Positions 14,062 through 18,865 of a stretch of DNA of 45,172 nucleotides are shown here, piece after piece. Positions within the stretch are counted from its first letter, which is position 1; each line of letters opens with the position of its first letter. Where the stretch lies: the IMG/VR virus record IMGVR_UViG_3300046000_009403, positions 1 through 45,172 of that record. One strand, given 5' to 3'. This DNA is from a virus. Both the position numbers and the translations under genes were made by a program. Below the pieces are notes generated by a model. It ran no database searches, was not told the DNA's origin, and worked only from the letters and a program-made list of their open reading frames with translations.

Positions 14062-14244
14062 ATGACAATTCAAGAAAAAATAGCCCAAGTAAAGCTGGAT
14101 AAACTAAAAAAAGATTTTTACACATTATTCAATAAATTAGATAATATCTGTAAAGAAGAAACAGATATGGATATTTATGACGTGTTAAAAACCTACGACT
14201 CATTAACAAATGGTGCTTTTAGTGCTATTTGGGAAATAAGATAA
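14062..14244 (+). CDS. Hypothetical small protein, 60 aa
   Basis: Not recognised. Helical with alternating charge: EKIAQVKLDKLKKDFYTLFN, then ICKEETDMDIYDVLKTYDSL. Preceded by the structured element above and followed within 10 bases by a hairpin with U-rich tail. Confidence 0.6.
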   Translation: MTIQEKIAQVKLDKLKKDFYTLFNKLDNICKEETDMDIYDVLKTYDSLTNGAFSAIWEIR

Positions 14245-14252
14245 ACTCTTTG

Positions 14253-14291
14253 AGTTCACCTGAGATAATATCAAGGGTGAACTTTCTTTAA
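14253..14291 (+). terminator. Probable terminator hairpin
   Basis: AGTTCACC (14253-14260) pairs perfectly with GGTGAACT (14276-14283) around a 15-base loop, followed by TTCTTTA, a weak U tract. It may end or attenuate the transcript of the 60-codon gene. Confidence 0.5.
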
Positions 14292-14312
14292 TTTATGATT
14301 CAAGTTCCGTAG

Positions 14313-14360
14313 CAACAGTTTAAAGTTTTACTGTTGTAAATACGTCTGAGCAGAAACTTT
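14313..14360 (+). ncRNA. H-type pseudoknot before the 41-codon gene
   Basis: Helix 1: CAACAGT (14313-14319) with ACTGTTG (14330-14336). Helix 2: AAAGTTT (14322-14328, in the loop) with AAACTTT (14354-14360). Loops of 2, 1 and 17 bases are sterically sound for a classical H-type pseudoknot. CGTA/TACG can extend helix 1 from outside. The next ATG is 28 bases downstream. Confidence 0.5.
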
Positions 14361-14387
14361 TATTACTAACCTTTTAATCTTATTTTT

Positions 14388-14513
14388 ATGGTTATTTGTT
14401 TCCACGCAGGATTATATCCTGTAGTTAATACATCAACTAACGAAATAGTTGATGTATGTGCCACTTTAAAAGAGGCAAAAGAACTTTATCCTTCTGCCAC
14501 AGTGCAGTTGTAA
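14388..14513 (+). CDS. Hypothetical micro-protein, 41 aa
   Basis: A short open frame in a gap of almost 400 bases. The product (LYPVVNTSTNEIVDVCATLK then EAKELYPSATVQL) has the strand-turn-helix look of a small folded domain, which supports coding. Oddly, its middle carries a 12-bp perfect inverted repeat (14428-14439 and 14446-14457) that would put a stable hairpin inside the message. Confidence 0.45.
   Translation: MVICFHAGLYPVVNTSTNEIVDVCATLKEAKELYPSATVQL
14428..14457 (+). repeat. 12-bp perfect inverted repeat inside a short gene
   Basis: ATACATCAACTA (14428-14439), six-base loop ACGAAA, TAGTTGATGTAT (14446-14457). It could be a hairpin in RNA or a palindromic protein-binding site in DNA. 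Confidence 0.5.
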
Positions 14514-14530
14514 AATACTAGTAGTCCTTT

Positions 14531-14630
14531 CTGCACAAGGGCTAACTATAACCCTTTGGGGGTGCAGATAACCCAATGTTTTCCTCTTATGGGTAGGAAT
14601 GTGCTGACATAAGATTAGCATAAAACCCAT
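14531..14630 (+). ncRNA. Structured gap element before the 14641 gene
   Basis: CTGCAC (14531-14536) with GTGCAG (14562-14567) enclosing AAGGG/CCCTT; then ATGGGT (14589-14594) with ACCCAT (14625-14630). The loop GCTAA (14541-14545) can pair with TTAGC (14615-14619), which would tie the two hairpins together, but five pairs are weak evidence. Confidence 0.4.
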
Positions 14631-14640
14631 TATTTATACT

Positions 14641-14862
14641 ATGATACTATTCAATACATTGAAGAAAGCTTCACACTATGTTAAATATAAAAACAGTGTA
14701 GTAGCTAAAGACCCTTATTATAAAATCTATGATGAGCATTACAAATATTTCTTTATATCCAAAGATTTAGTTATTGAATCATTTGGTTGGAGATGTGGTT
14801 GTGGTTGTGGTCAAAATTCTAATGATAATATAGTCATTGGAAGAATAAAAGTAGGGTTTTAA
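14641..14862 (+). CDS. Hypothetical Cys/Gly-rich protein, 73 aa
   Basis: Not recognised. A basic, tyrosine-rich N-terminal half (KDPYYKIYDEHYKYFFISKD) and a distinctive GWRCGCGCGQ segment near residue 53 that could bind metal or form disulfides. Starts 11 bases after a folded element. Confidence 0.6.
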   Translation: MILFNTLKKASHYVKYKNSVVAKDPYYKIYDEHYKYFFISKDLVIESFGWRCGCGCGQNSNDNIVIGRIKVGF

Positions 14863-14871
14863 TACTGTTTA

Positions 14872-14947
14872 TCAGACATAGCAGTGTACAAGTCTGAGGT
14901 AATATAAATTAAATTGAAATATTTAATCACTATAGCCAAGTTGGTAA
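14872..14947 (+). other. Gap with hairpin and tRNA-like segment
   Basis: TCAGAC (14872-14877) pairs with GTCTGA (14892-14897). Further on, TATAGCCAAGTTGGTAA (14931-14947) resembles the start of a tRNA (positions 8-21) and the equivalent part of the cloverleaf at 16103-16192, but no matching acceptor or T arm follows, so it is not called a tRNA. Confidence 0.3.
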
Positions 14948-14989
14948 CTTAACAACCATATTATTTTATTAACTCAAACAAACAGAAAC

Positions 14990-15295
14990 GTGAAACAAGA
15001 ATTAACAAAATTAGAAGAGTTGCTTAGAGATTTAGGCGACCTTTATAAATGGGATATGGTTATTACAGCAAGTGTTCTTGTACAAAATATGGCATTTAAT
15101 GCTCATAAATTTGAACAAAAAGACTTTGCGCCTTATTTATCTATCTTAAAAAAGATGAAGGATTATAATAATGCTAGCCATATACTTCAATGGGCTTATG
15201 ATGAAGCCTCAATGATTGTAGAAGCTCATTTTTATTCTCTTTATTTAGATGAATCTGACCTTAATGCTTTTGAGAATCAATCAACAGAGCAATAA
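14990..15295 (+). CDS. Hypothetical helical protein, 101 aa
   Basis: Not recognised. GTG start at 14990, behind the leader ATTAACTCAAACAAACAG; a GTG with a very similar leader also starts the gene at 15888. The chain is helical throughout (LTKLEELLRDLGDLYKWDMV, ITASVLVQNMAFNAHKFEQK, ILQWAYDEASMIVEAHFYSL). No domain recognised. The next gene follows after 20 bases, so the two are probably co-transcribed. Confidence 0.65.
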   Translation: MKQELTKLEELLRDLGDLYKWDMVITASVLVQNMAFNAHKFEQKDFAPYLSILKKMKDYNNASHILQWAYDEASMIVEAHFYSLYLDESDLNAFENQSTEQ

Positions 15296-15315
15296 TATTA
15301 TAACTAATCCAAACA

Positions 15316-15522
15316 ATGACTACAGAAACTTTAGAAAGACTTCTTAATGAAGCTTGTGAATTACTTATTATCTTTGAAGATGGTAATATAGCTACTGATG
15401 ATGATAAAGCAAGAATTTCAGCAATTTTTAGTGAAATCAGATATTCAGATGAGCTTGATTATGATATGAAAGCTGATGCTGAAGCTCAGGATTGGGATAA
15501 ATTCAAAGAGAATAAAATCTAG
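15316..15522 (+). CDS. Hypothetical acidic protein, 68 aa
   Basis: Not recognised. Strongly acidic and helical (TLERLLNEACELLIIFEDGN, ARISAIFSEIRYSDELDYDM). Highly acidic small phage proteins sometimes mimic DNA, but nothing specific is visible here. Its stop lies next to the pseudoknot at 15523-15596. Confidence 0.65.
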   Translation: MTTETLERLLNEACELLIIFEDGNIATDDDKARISAIFSEIRYSDELDYDMKADAEAQDWDKFKENKI

Positions 15523-15596
15523 CTAATGTATATGGAAAGTCTGTTATATAACATACATTAGAAACACTACCTTTGGAGAATCTAAAGGTTACAGAC
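15523..15596 (+). ncRNA. Pseudoknot with an inserted hairpin
   Basis: Helix 1: CTAATGTAT (15523-15531) with ATACATTAG (15553-15561). Helix 2: GTCTGT in its loop (15539-15544) with ACAGAC (15591-15596). The connecting loop carries its own hairpin ACCTTT (15569-15574) with AAAGGT (15584-15589). Loops of 7, 8 and 29 bases allow all three helices together. Confidence 0.5.
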
Positions 15597-15628
15597 CGTT
15601 AAGCATAAATGGCGAACATTAATGTATG

Positions 15629-15692
15629 AAGTATCAGGAAACTTGGTGTATAGGTTCATACTATGAATAATAGCACAGATACTTTATTTTTT
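15629..15692 (+). terminator. Possible terminator
   Basis: AAGTATC (15629-15635) pairs with GATACTT (15678-15684), with TTCAT/ATGAA nested inside, followed by TATTTTTTATT. The long apical region makes it atypical. Confidence 0.35.
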
Positions 15693-15743
15693 ATTATTAT
15701 AGCACAATATCAACGCATCTAATGCTTTATAGCAGGAGTAGCA

Positions 15744-15858
15744 GAGTGAGTGCAAAAAGTCCAAGGTAGAGAGTAATTTGGCAAATTAGGGCTGTTGTAG
15801 GTGTGTACGTTAACCTTCCCTTTCTCTCACTCAGCGTATGATAGTAGGTTAAGCTATC
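15744..15858 (+). ncRNA. Structured element with a loop-to-upstream pairing before the 15888 gene
   Basis: GAGTGAG (15744-15750) pairs with CTCACTC (15826-15832); inside, TAATTT (15774-15779) pairs with AAATTA (15783-15788). A second hairpin GATAG/CTATC (15840-15844, 15854-15858) has the loop AGGTTAA (15846-15852), which is fully complementary to TTAACCT (15810-15816) inside the first fold. Together with 15523-15692 it fills the 365-base gap 15523-15887, where no gene is seen. Confidence 0.45.
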
Positions 15859-15887
15859 TATTTTTATTAACTCTAAAAACAAACAAC

Positions 15888-16091
15888 GTGAAATACTTCA
15901 TCTTATTCATTATCTTTATAGCTGTATTTGCAGCTTTATTCTTCATACTATCATTATTTGGTATGTTGTGGCTTAATTATCAAGCAGTTATTACTGACCC
16001 TAATTGGTTTATGTTTTACACTCTAATGATAGGTTGGTGGACATCAGCTATAGTAGCAGCTGATTATTACGAACAAGTAATAGACAAATAA
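15888..16091 (+). CDS. Small membrane protein, 67 aa
   Basis: GTG start at 15888 behind the leader ATTAACTCTAAAAACAAACA; the longer upstream frame is rejected because it runs through folded non-coding sequence. Two hydrophobic stretches, YFILFIIFIAVFAALFFILS and, after a short loop, FMFYTLMIGWWTSAIVAADY, predict two transmembrane helices in the host inner membrane. Function unknown; small phage membrane proteins often act in superinfection exclusion, lysis or host interference. Confidence 0.7.
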   Translation: MKYFILFIIFIAVFAALFFILSLFGMLWLNYQAVITDPNWFMFYTLMIGWWTSAIVAADYYEQVIDK

Positions 16092-16102
16092 CTTTAAGAT
16101 TT

Positions 16103-16192
16103 AAATAAACTTATAGTCCAATTGGTAATGGCCTTAGTACATAAGATATTTGTATTAGAATCAAGGATAAGAACCTTGCTATAAGTTTATTT
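16103..16192 (+). ncRNA. tRNA-like cloverleaf with a 14-bp closing helix
   Basis: AAATAAACTTATAG (16103-16116) pairs perfectly with CTATAAGTTTATTT (16179-16192). Inside are three arms in tRNA order: CCA-ATTGGTAA-TGG (16118-16131, D-arm-like with loop GG), AGTACA with TGTATT around a 9-base loop (16136-16156, anticodon-arm-like), a 5-base variable stretch (16157-16161), and CAAGG-ATAAGAA-CCTTG (16162-16178, a 5-bp stem with 7-base loop) directly against the closing helix. It is not a normal tRNA: the T-loop lacks TTC, the anticodon loop has nine bases, and the acceptor helix is twice normal length. Confidence 0.55.
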
Positions 16193-16200
16193 ATATTATT

Positions 16201-16312
16201 AAAACTGTAATATTGGTGGATAAAATACCAATAAGCTCTCAAAATAGCACTTTTAGGTATTAGTGCTATACCTAAACTATCACTCGAAGAAATAGGACAG
16301 TATTACAGTTTT
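16201..16312 (+). ncRNA. Structured element with two mutually exclusive helices
   Basis: Closed by AAAACTGTAATA (16201-16212) with TATTACAGTTTT (16301-16312), 12 bp. Inside: TTGGT/ACCAA hairpin (16213 on); TAGCACT (16245-16251) with AGTGCTA (16262-16268); and TTTAGGTA (16252-16259) with TACCTAAA (16269-16276). The last two interleave with no spacer, so both cannot form fully at once; each alone is a perfect hairpin. This is the layout of an RNA switch. It precedes the gene at 16334 by 21 bases. Confidence 0.55.
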
Positions 16313-16333
16313 ATTTTAACTAAATATTTAACT

Positions 16334-16522
16334 ATGTTAAAACTAAATGATAATACAGGAATGGATATAATACATCAAGGAGTTAATAAAAAGCTACTTG
16401 AAAGAGTATTAGAAGCCAGAAAGTATATTACTGTTACAGAACAGATGAATATACTTAGCAGAATTAAATCACAAGCTAGGTTAAATAGAACTGTAGCTTA
16501 TAGAGTAGTAAACTATTATTAA
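16334..16522 (+). CDS. Hypothetical basic protein, 62 aa
   Basis: Not recognised. Basic and helical: GVNKKLLERVLEARKYITVT, then QMNILSRIKSQARLNRTVAY. A nucleic-acid-binding role is possible from charge. It lies just after the switch-like element and 10 bases before the next short gene. Confidence 0.6.
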   Translation: MLKLNDNTGMDIIHQGVNKKLLERVLEARKYITVTEQMNILSRIKSQARLNRTVAYRVVNYY

Positions 16523-16532
16523 CAAACATAAC

Positions 16533-16670
16533 ATGAAAAAAAGAACACTCACATTTACTAAATGGTCTACACTTAAACCATTTATGGACAGATTACAAAA
16601 GCTATATGGTGCTGTAATCAACAAACTACGATATGAAGGTGATAAATACATTGTCACTTTTAGTTATTAA
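16533..16670 (+). CDS. Hypothetical basic micro-protein, 45 aa
   Basis: Not recognised. The product (MKKRTLTFTKWSTLKPFMDR, then LQKLYGAVINKLRYEGDKYI) is basic with a strand-helix-strand look. ATG preceded by AACAAACATAAC, the A-rich leader type used by neighbours. Confidence 0.55.
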   Translation: MKKRTLTFTKWSTLKPFMDRLQKLYGAVINKLRYEGDKYIVTFSY

Positions 16671-16683
16671 CATTATGGGGAAA

Positions 16684-16735
16684 GGCTATGTTTGTTTAGA
16701 GTGTAGCCAAGTACCCATTCTTATTTAAACAAATG
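16684..16735 (+). promoter_or_regulatory. Leader pseudoknot that covers a start codon
   Basis: ATGGG/CCCAT (around 16675 and 16714) encloses the hairpin GGCTA (16684-16688) with TAGCC (16704-16708). Its loop TTTGTTTA (16691-16698) is exactly complementary to TAAACAAA (16726-16733), which is the leader and first base of the ATG at 16733. With wobble pairs the helix can run 12 bp over the whole start codon (16689-16700 with 16724-16735). It would block translation of the 84-codon gene unless opened. Confidence 0.55.
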
Positions 16736-16987
16736 AAACACTTTAATAAAGTAGAACCAATCAAGAGTTGGTCAGCTCAATGGATGATAGAGCACGAACT
16801 ATGGCATCCACCTGTTACACCTGTAGACTTTACTAAGACTACTGCTGAAAAGCTTGAGTTAAAGTTAGAGAAACTGCACCATAAGTTAGCAAAACTTAAT
16901 GCTAACTACAAAACTAACCAATTACAGCTTCTTGCTGATTTGGCTAAATCAAAACCAAGGTTTAATGTTTTTATAACTACATTGTAA
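16733..16987 (+). CDS. Hypothetical helical protein, 84 aa
   Basis: Not recognised. Starts with a Trp-rich part (IKSWSAQWMIEHELWHPPVT) followed by a long amphipathic helix (TAEKLELKLEKLHHKLAKLN). Its stop overlaps the ATG of the ParB-like gene by one base, so the two are translationally coupled and the leader pseudoknot at 16684-16735 may control both. Confidence 0.65.
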   Translation: MKHFNKVEPIKSWSAQWMIEHELWHPPVTPVDFTKTTAEKLELKLEKLHHKLAKLNANYKTNQLQLLADLAKSKPRFNVFITTL

Positions 16988-17748
16988 TGATACAAGCATT
17001 TAAAATTGATTTTATCTTAAAAGCTCTTGGTAAACAGGGGCTTTCTTATTTAGCGGGAATAAACAGACCTGTAATTCCAGGACACGTAACTAAAATAGCT
17101 AATGCTATAATGGTATTAGGTCGTATTATACGTCCTGTAGTAGTTGCAAAACTTCCTTTTATAGACGGGGGAATTAAATACTATATTATAGATGGGCAAC
17201 ATCTTTATAATGCTTTAATTCGTTTGGGTGTAGATATTCCTTGTACTGTTGTAGAGATTAAAACACAAAAAGAACTAATAGAACAGATTGCTTCGCTAAA
17301 TGCAAGTAGCAAATCTTGGTGTTTATTAGATTATATTGCGTCTTGGTCTTCTGTAAATGATGATTATAAAACTTTAAATAAGTATTATAACATTTATGAT
17401 TTTGAATTATCTATTATTGCTTCCATACTAAATGGTAGTGCAGTAGCTGCACATGCAGGGGGTAGTTCCATTTCAAAAACAATTAAACAAGGTACATTTA
17501 CTGTTTACAATGAAGTAAGTGCTAAACAGAAATTAAATTATCTAACAGATGTATTTAAAATACTACCTCGATTGGGGCGTGTAGAAAATAGGTATGCTTG
17601 TTCAGAATATCTTAATTTTATAGCTCGTGTAGGTAATAAATATAATCACGCAGCTTTTCTTAAGAAATTAGCAAAAGCTAAAATAAATTATGTATTTACA
17701 ACACAAGAACCAGGTGCATTAACTACTTCTTTTACACAATTATTATAA
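16987..17748 (+). CDS. ParB/Srx-fold nuclease-like protein, 253 aa
   Basis: The N-terminal 110 residues match the ParB N-terminal/sulfiredoxin fold: a segment IRPVVVAKLPFIDGG with a following strand YYIIDGQH, the equivalent of the family's iiDGhHR motif, then a helix LYNALIRLG and a strand CTVVEI. The usual Arg after the GQH is a Leu here. The C-terminal part is helical (YIASWSSVNDDYKTLNKYYN) and may bind DNA. Phages use such proteins as nucleases, regulators or partition-like factors; this one could have lost catalysis because of the changed residue. Coupled with the upstream 84-codon gene. Confidence 0.65.
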   Translation: MIQAFKIDFILKALGKQGLSYLAGINRPVIPGHVTKIANAIMVLGRIIRPVVVAKLPFIDGGIKYYIIDGQHLYNALIRLGVDIPCTVVEIKTQKELIEQIASLNASSKSWCLLDYIASWSSVNDDYKTLNKYYNIYDFELSIIASILNGSAVAAHAGGSSISKTIKQGTFTVYNEVSAKQKLNYLTDVFKILPRLGRVENRYACSEYLNFIARVGNKYNHAAFLKKLAKAKINYVFTTQEPGALTTSFTQLL

Positions 17749-17764
17749 TCTTTATAAAAAACCT

Positions 17765-18124
17765 ATGAGAAATCACTCTAATGATAGAAAACTCTGTTGG
17801 CTAGATGCTAATGGAAAGTTTGTGCCTGTAAGATTCTTACTAAATTGGGAAATAGAACGATTACTAACAAGATTTTTAGTTGATGACAAGTACTATGGAA
17901 GTTTATTAGGTTCTGAATGGCGTTCTATCCTAGAGAAGGAAAAAACCTTTAGGAATCAATCCATAGACAGATTGTTCTTTTCTTTACTCTTTAAAGATAA
18001 TAGTCTTGCTGAAAAGAAAGATATATTATATCTTATTAATCCTGACCTTAGTGTTAAGGAAACAACAAAATTAGCTGAAAAACTTATCCTATCTCAGAAA
18101 AAAGCTATTGTAGCAGAGGATTAA
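17765..18124 (+). CDS. Hypothetical protein, 119 aa
   Basis: Not recognised. Helix-rich (LLNWEIERLLTRFLVDDKYY, SIDRLFFSLLFKDNSLAEKK). It starts with a short strand-turn (LCWLDANGKFVPVRF). It follows the ParB-like gene by 16 bases with AT-rich sequence and no SD. A folded leader for the next gene begins 12 bases after the stop. Confidence 0.65.
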   Translation: MRNHSNDRKLCWLDANGKFVPVRFLLNWEIERLLTRFLVDDKYYGSLLGSEWRSILEKEKTFRNQSIDRLFFSLLFKDNSLAEKKDILYLINPDLSVKETTKLAEKLILSQKKAIVAED

Positions 18125-18136
18125 GTAAAGCTAAAG

Positions 18137-18199
18137 TACGTTAAAACTTGTGTAACGTAATAACTCAAGTATATGGACTGCTGGATATTGAATAGCAGT
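18137..18199 (+). ncRNA. H-type pseudoknot plus hairpin before the 18233 gene
   Basis: Helix 1: TACGTTA (18137-18143) with TAACGTA (18153-18159). Helix 2: ACTTG in the loop (18146-18150) with CAAGT (18166-18170). Loops 2, 2 and 6 bases: ideal H-type geometry. Next to it, ACTGCT (18177-18182) pairs with AGCAGT (18194-18199). A TATATTTT box then lies before the ATG at 18233, so a promoter may also be present. Confidence 0.5.
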
Positions 18200-18232
18200 T
18201 GAACAATTTTTTATATTTTAATTTTTATTTTT

Positions 18233-18781
18233 ATGACAAATTTTGAGACCGCCTTATCAACAGGCAAAGCATTAATTCGTAAAGTATGGGTAAATGAAGG
18301 TTCTACAAAGAATCAACTTGGTATCCAATTAGTACAACAAATCCAAAATAACTCTGAGGCGGTAAATCCATCTCTGTTGTTACAAGGTATTAAAAACACC
18401 CAAAAACTTACTGTAGTTATATCTGCAAAGCAAGATGTAGCTTTAAGTGGTGGTGTTAAAGTACAAGACTACATTGAACAAGACGAAGTTTTGTTTGCTG
18501 AAGATTTGTATGCTAAATTAGCAGGTACACCAGTAGAAGTAAACATTCAGTGTACAGAGAATAACTCTCCTTACCGTATGAATGGTTCTATCATTGCTCG
18601 TAATGCAGCAGGTGAGCCTCTTACTATTGACCCAAAGATTAATCCTTCAACAGGTGAAGTAGTAATGGCTAATGGTAAAGAAGTTTACCGTCATACATCT
18701 CTTGTATTTGGTAAACCTTCTCACACATTCCTACGTGCTACACCAACTGAAGTTGAAGCATTAGGCTTACAAGAAGCGTAA
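18233..18781 (+). CDS. Hypothetical protein, 182 aa, possibly highly expressed
   Basis: Not recognised. No membrane segment. A helical N-terminal half (LGIQLVQQIQNNSEAVNPSL, LLQGIKNTQKLTVVISAKQD) and a beta-rich C-terminal half. Codon use is more varied and GC-richer (CGT, ATC, TAC, GGT) than in the very AT-rich neighbour downstream, similar to the SSB-like gene at 32175, which often marks abundant proteins. A nucleic-acid-binding role is possible but unproven. Confidence 0.7.
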   Translation: MTNFETALSTGKALIRKVWVNEGSTKNQLGIQLVQQIQNNSEAVNPSLLLQGIKNTQKLTVVISAKQDVALSGGVKVQDYIEQDEVLFAEDLYAKLAGTPVEVNIQCTENNSPYRMNGSIIARNAAGEPLTIDPKINPSTGEVVMANGKEVYRHTSLVFGKPSHTFLRATPTEVEALGLQEA

Positions 18782-18799
18782 ATTTTAATAAAACTATAC

Positions 18800-18847
18800 A
18801 AAGCTCAAGTTTATTCTTTATGCGGATGAAGAAATTTAGAGAGCTTT
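18800..18847 (+). other. Hairpin in the gap before the 603-codon gene
   Basis: AAAGCTC (18800-18806) pairs with GAGCTTT (18841-18847) around a 34-base loop, followed by ATTTTAATA. Either a weak terminator or another member of the gap-structure set. Confidence 0.35.
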
Positions 18848-18865
18848 ATTTTAATACATAAGATT

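Noticed and set aside
14931-14947. Second tRNA gene starting TATAGCCAAGTTGGTAA
   Set aside because: No complementary acceptor strand, anticodon arm or T arm follows.
13654-18199. Type III toxin-antitoxin (ToxI-like) RNA
   Set aside because: Pseudoknots occur, but ToxI-type RNAs are tandem copies of one sequence next to a toxin nuclease gene; neither is present.
10158-18199. Self-cleaving ribozymes (hammerhead, twister) in the gaps
   Set aside because: I looked for the hammerhead core (CTGANGA with GAAA) and twister-like conserved segments and found no convincing match.
10114-18232. CRISPR array or tandem repeat family
   Set aside because: The gap elements share architecture, not sequence; there is no repeat-spacer periodicity.
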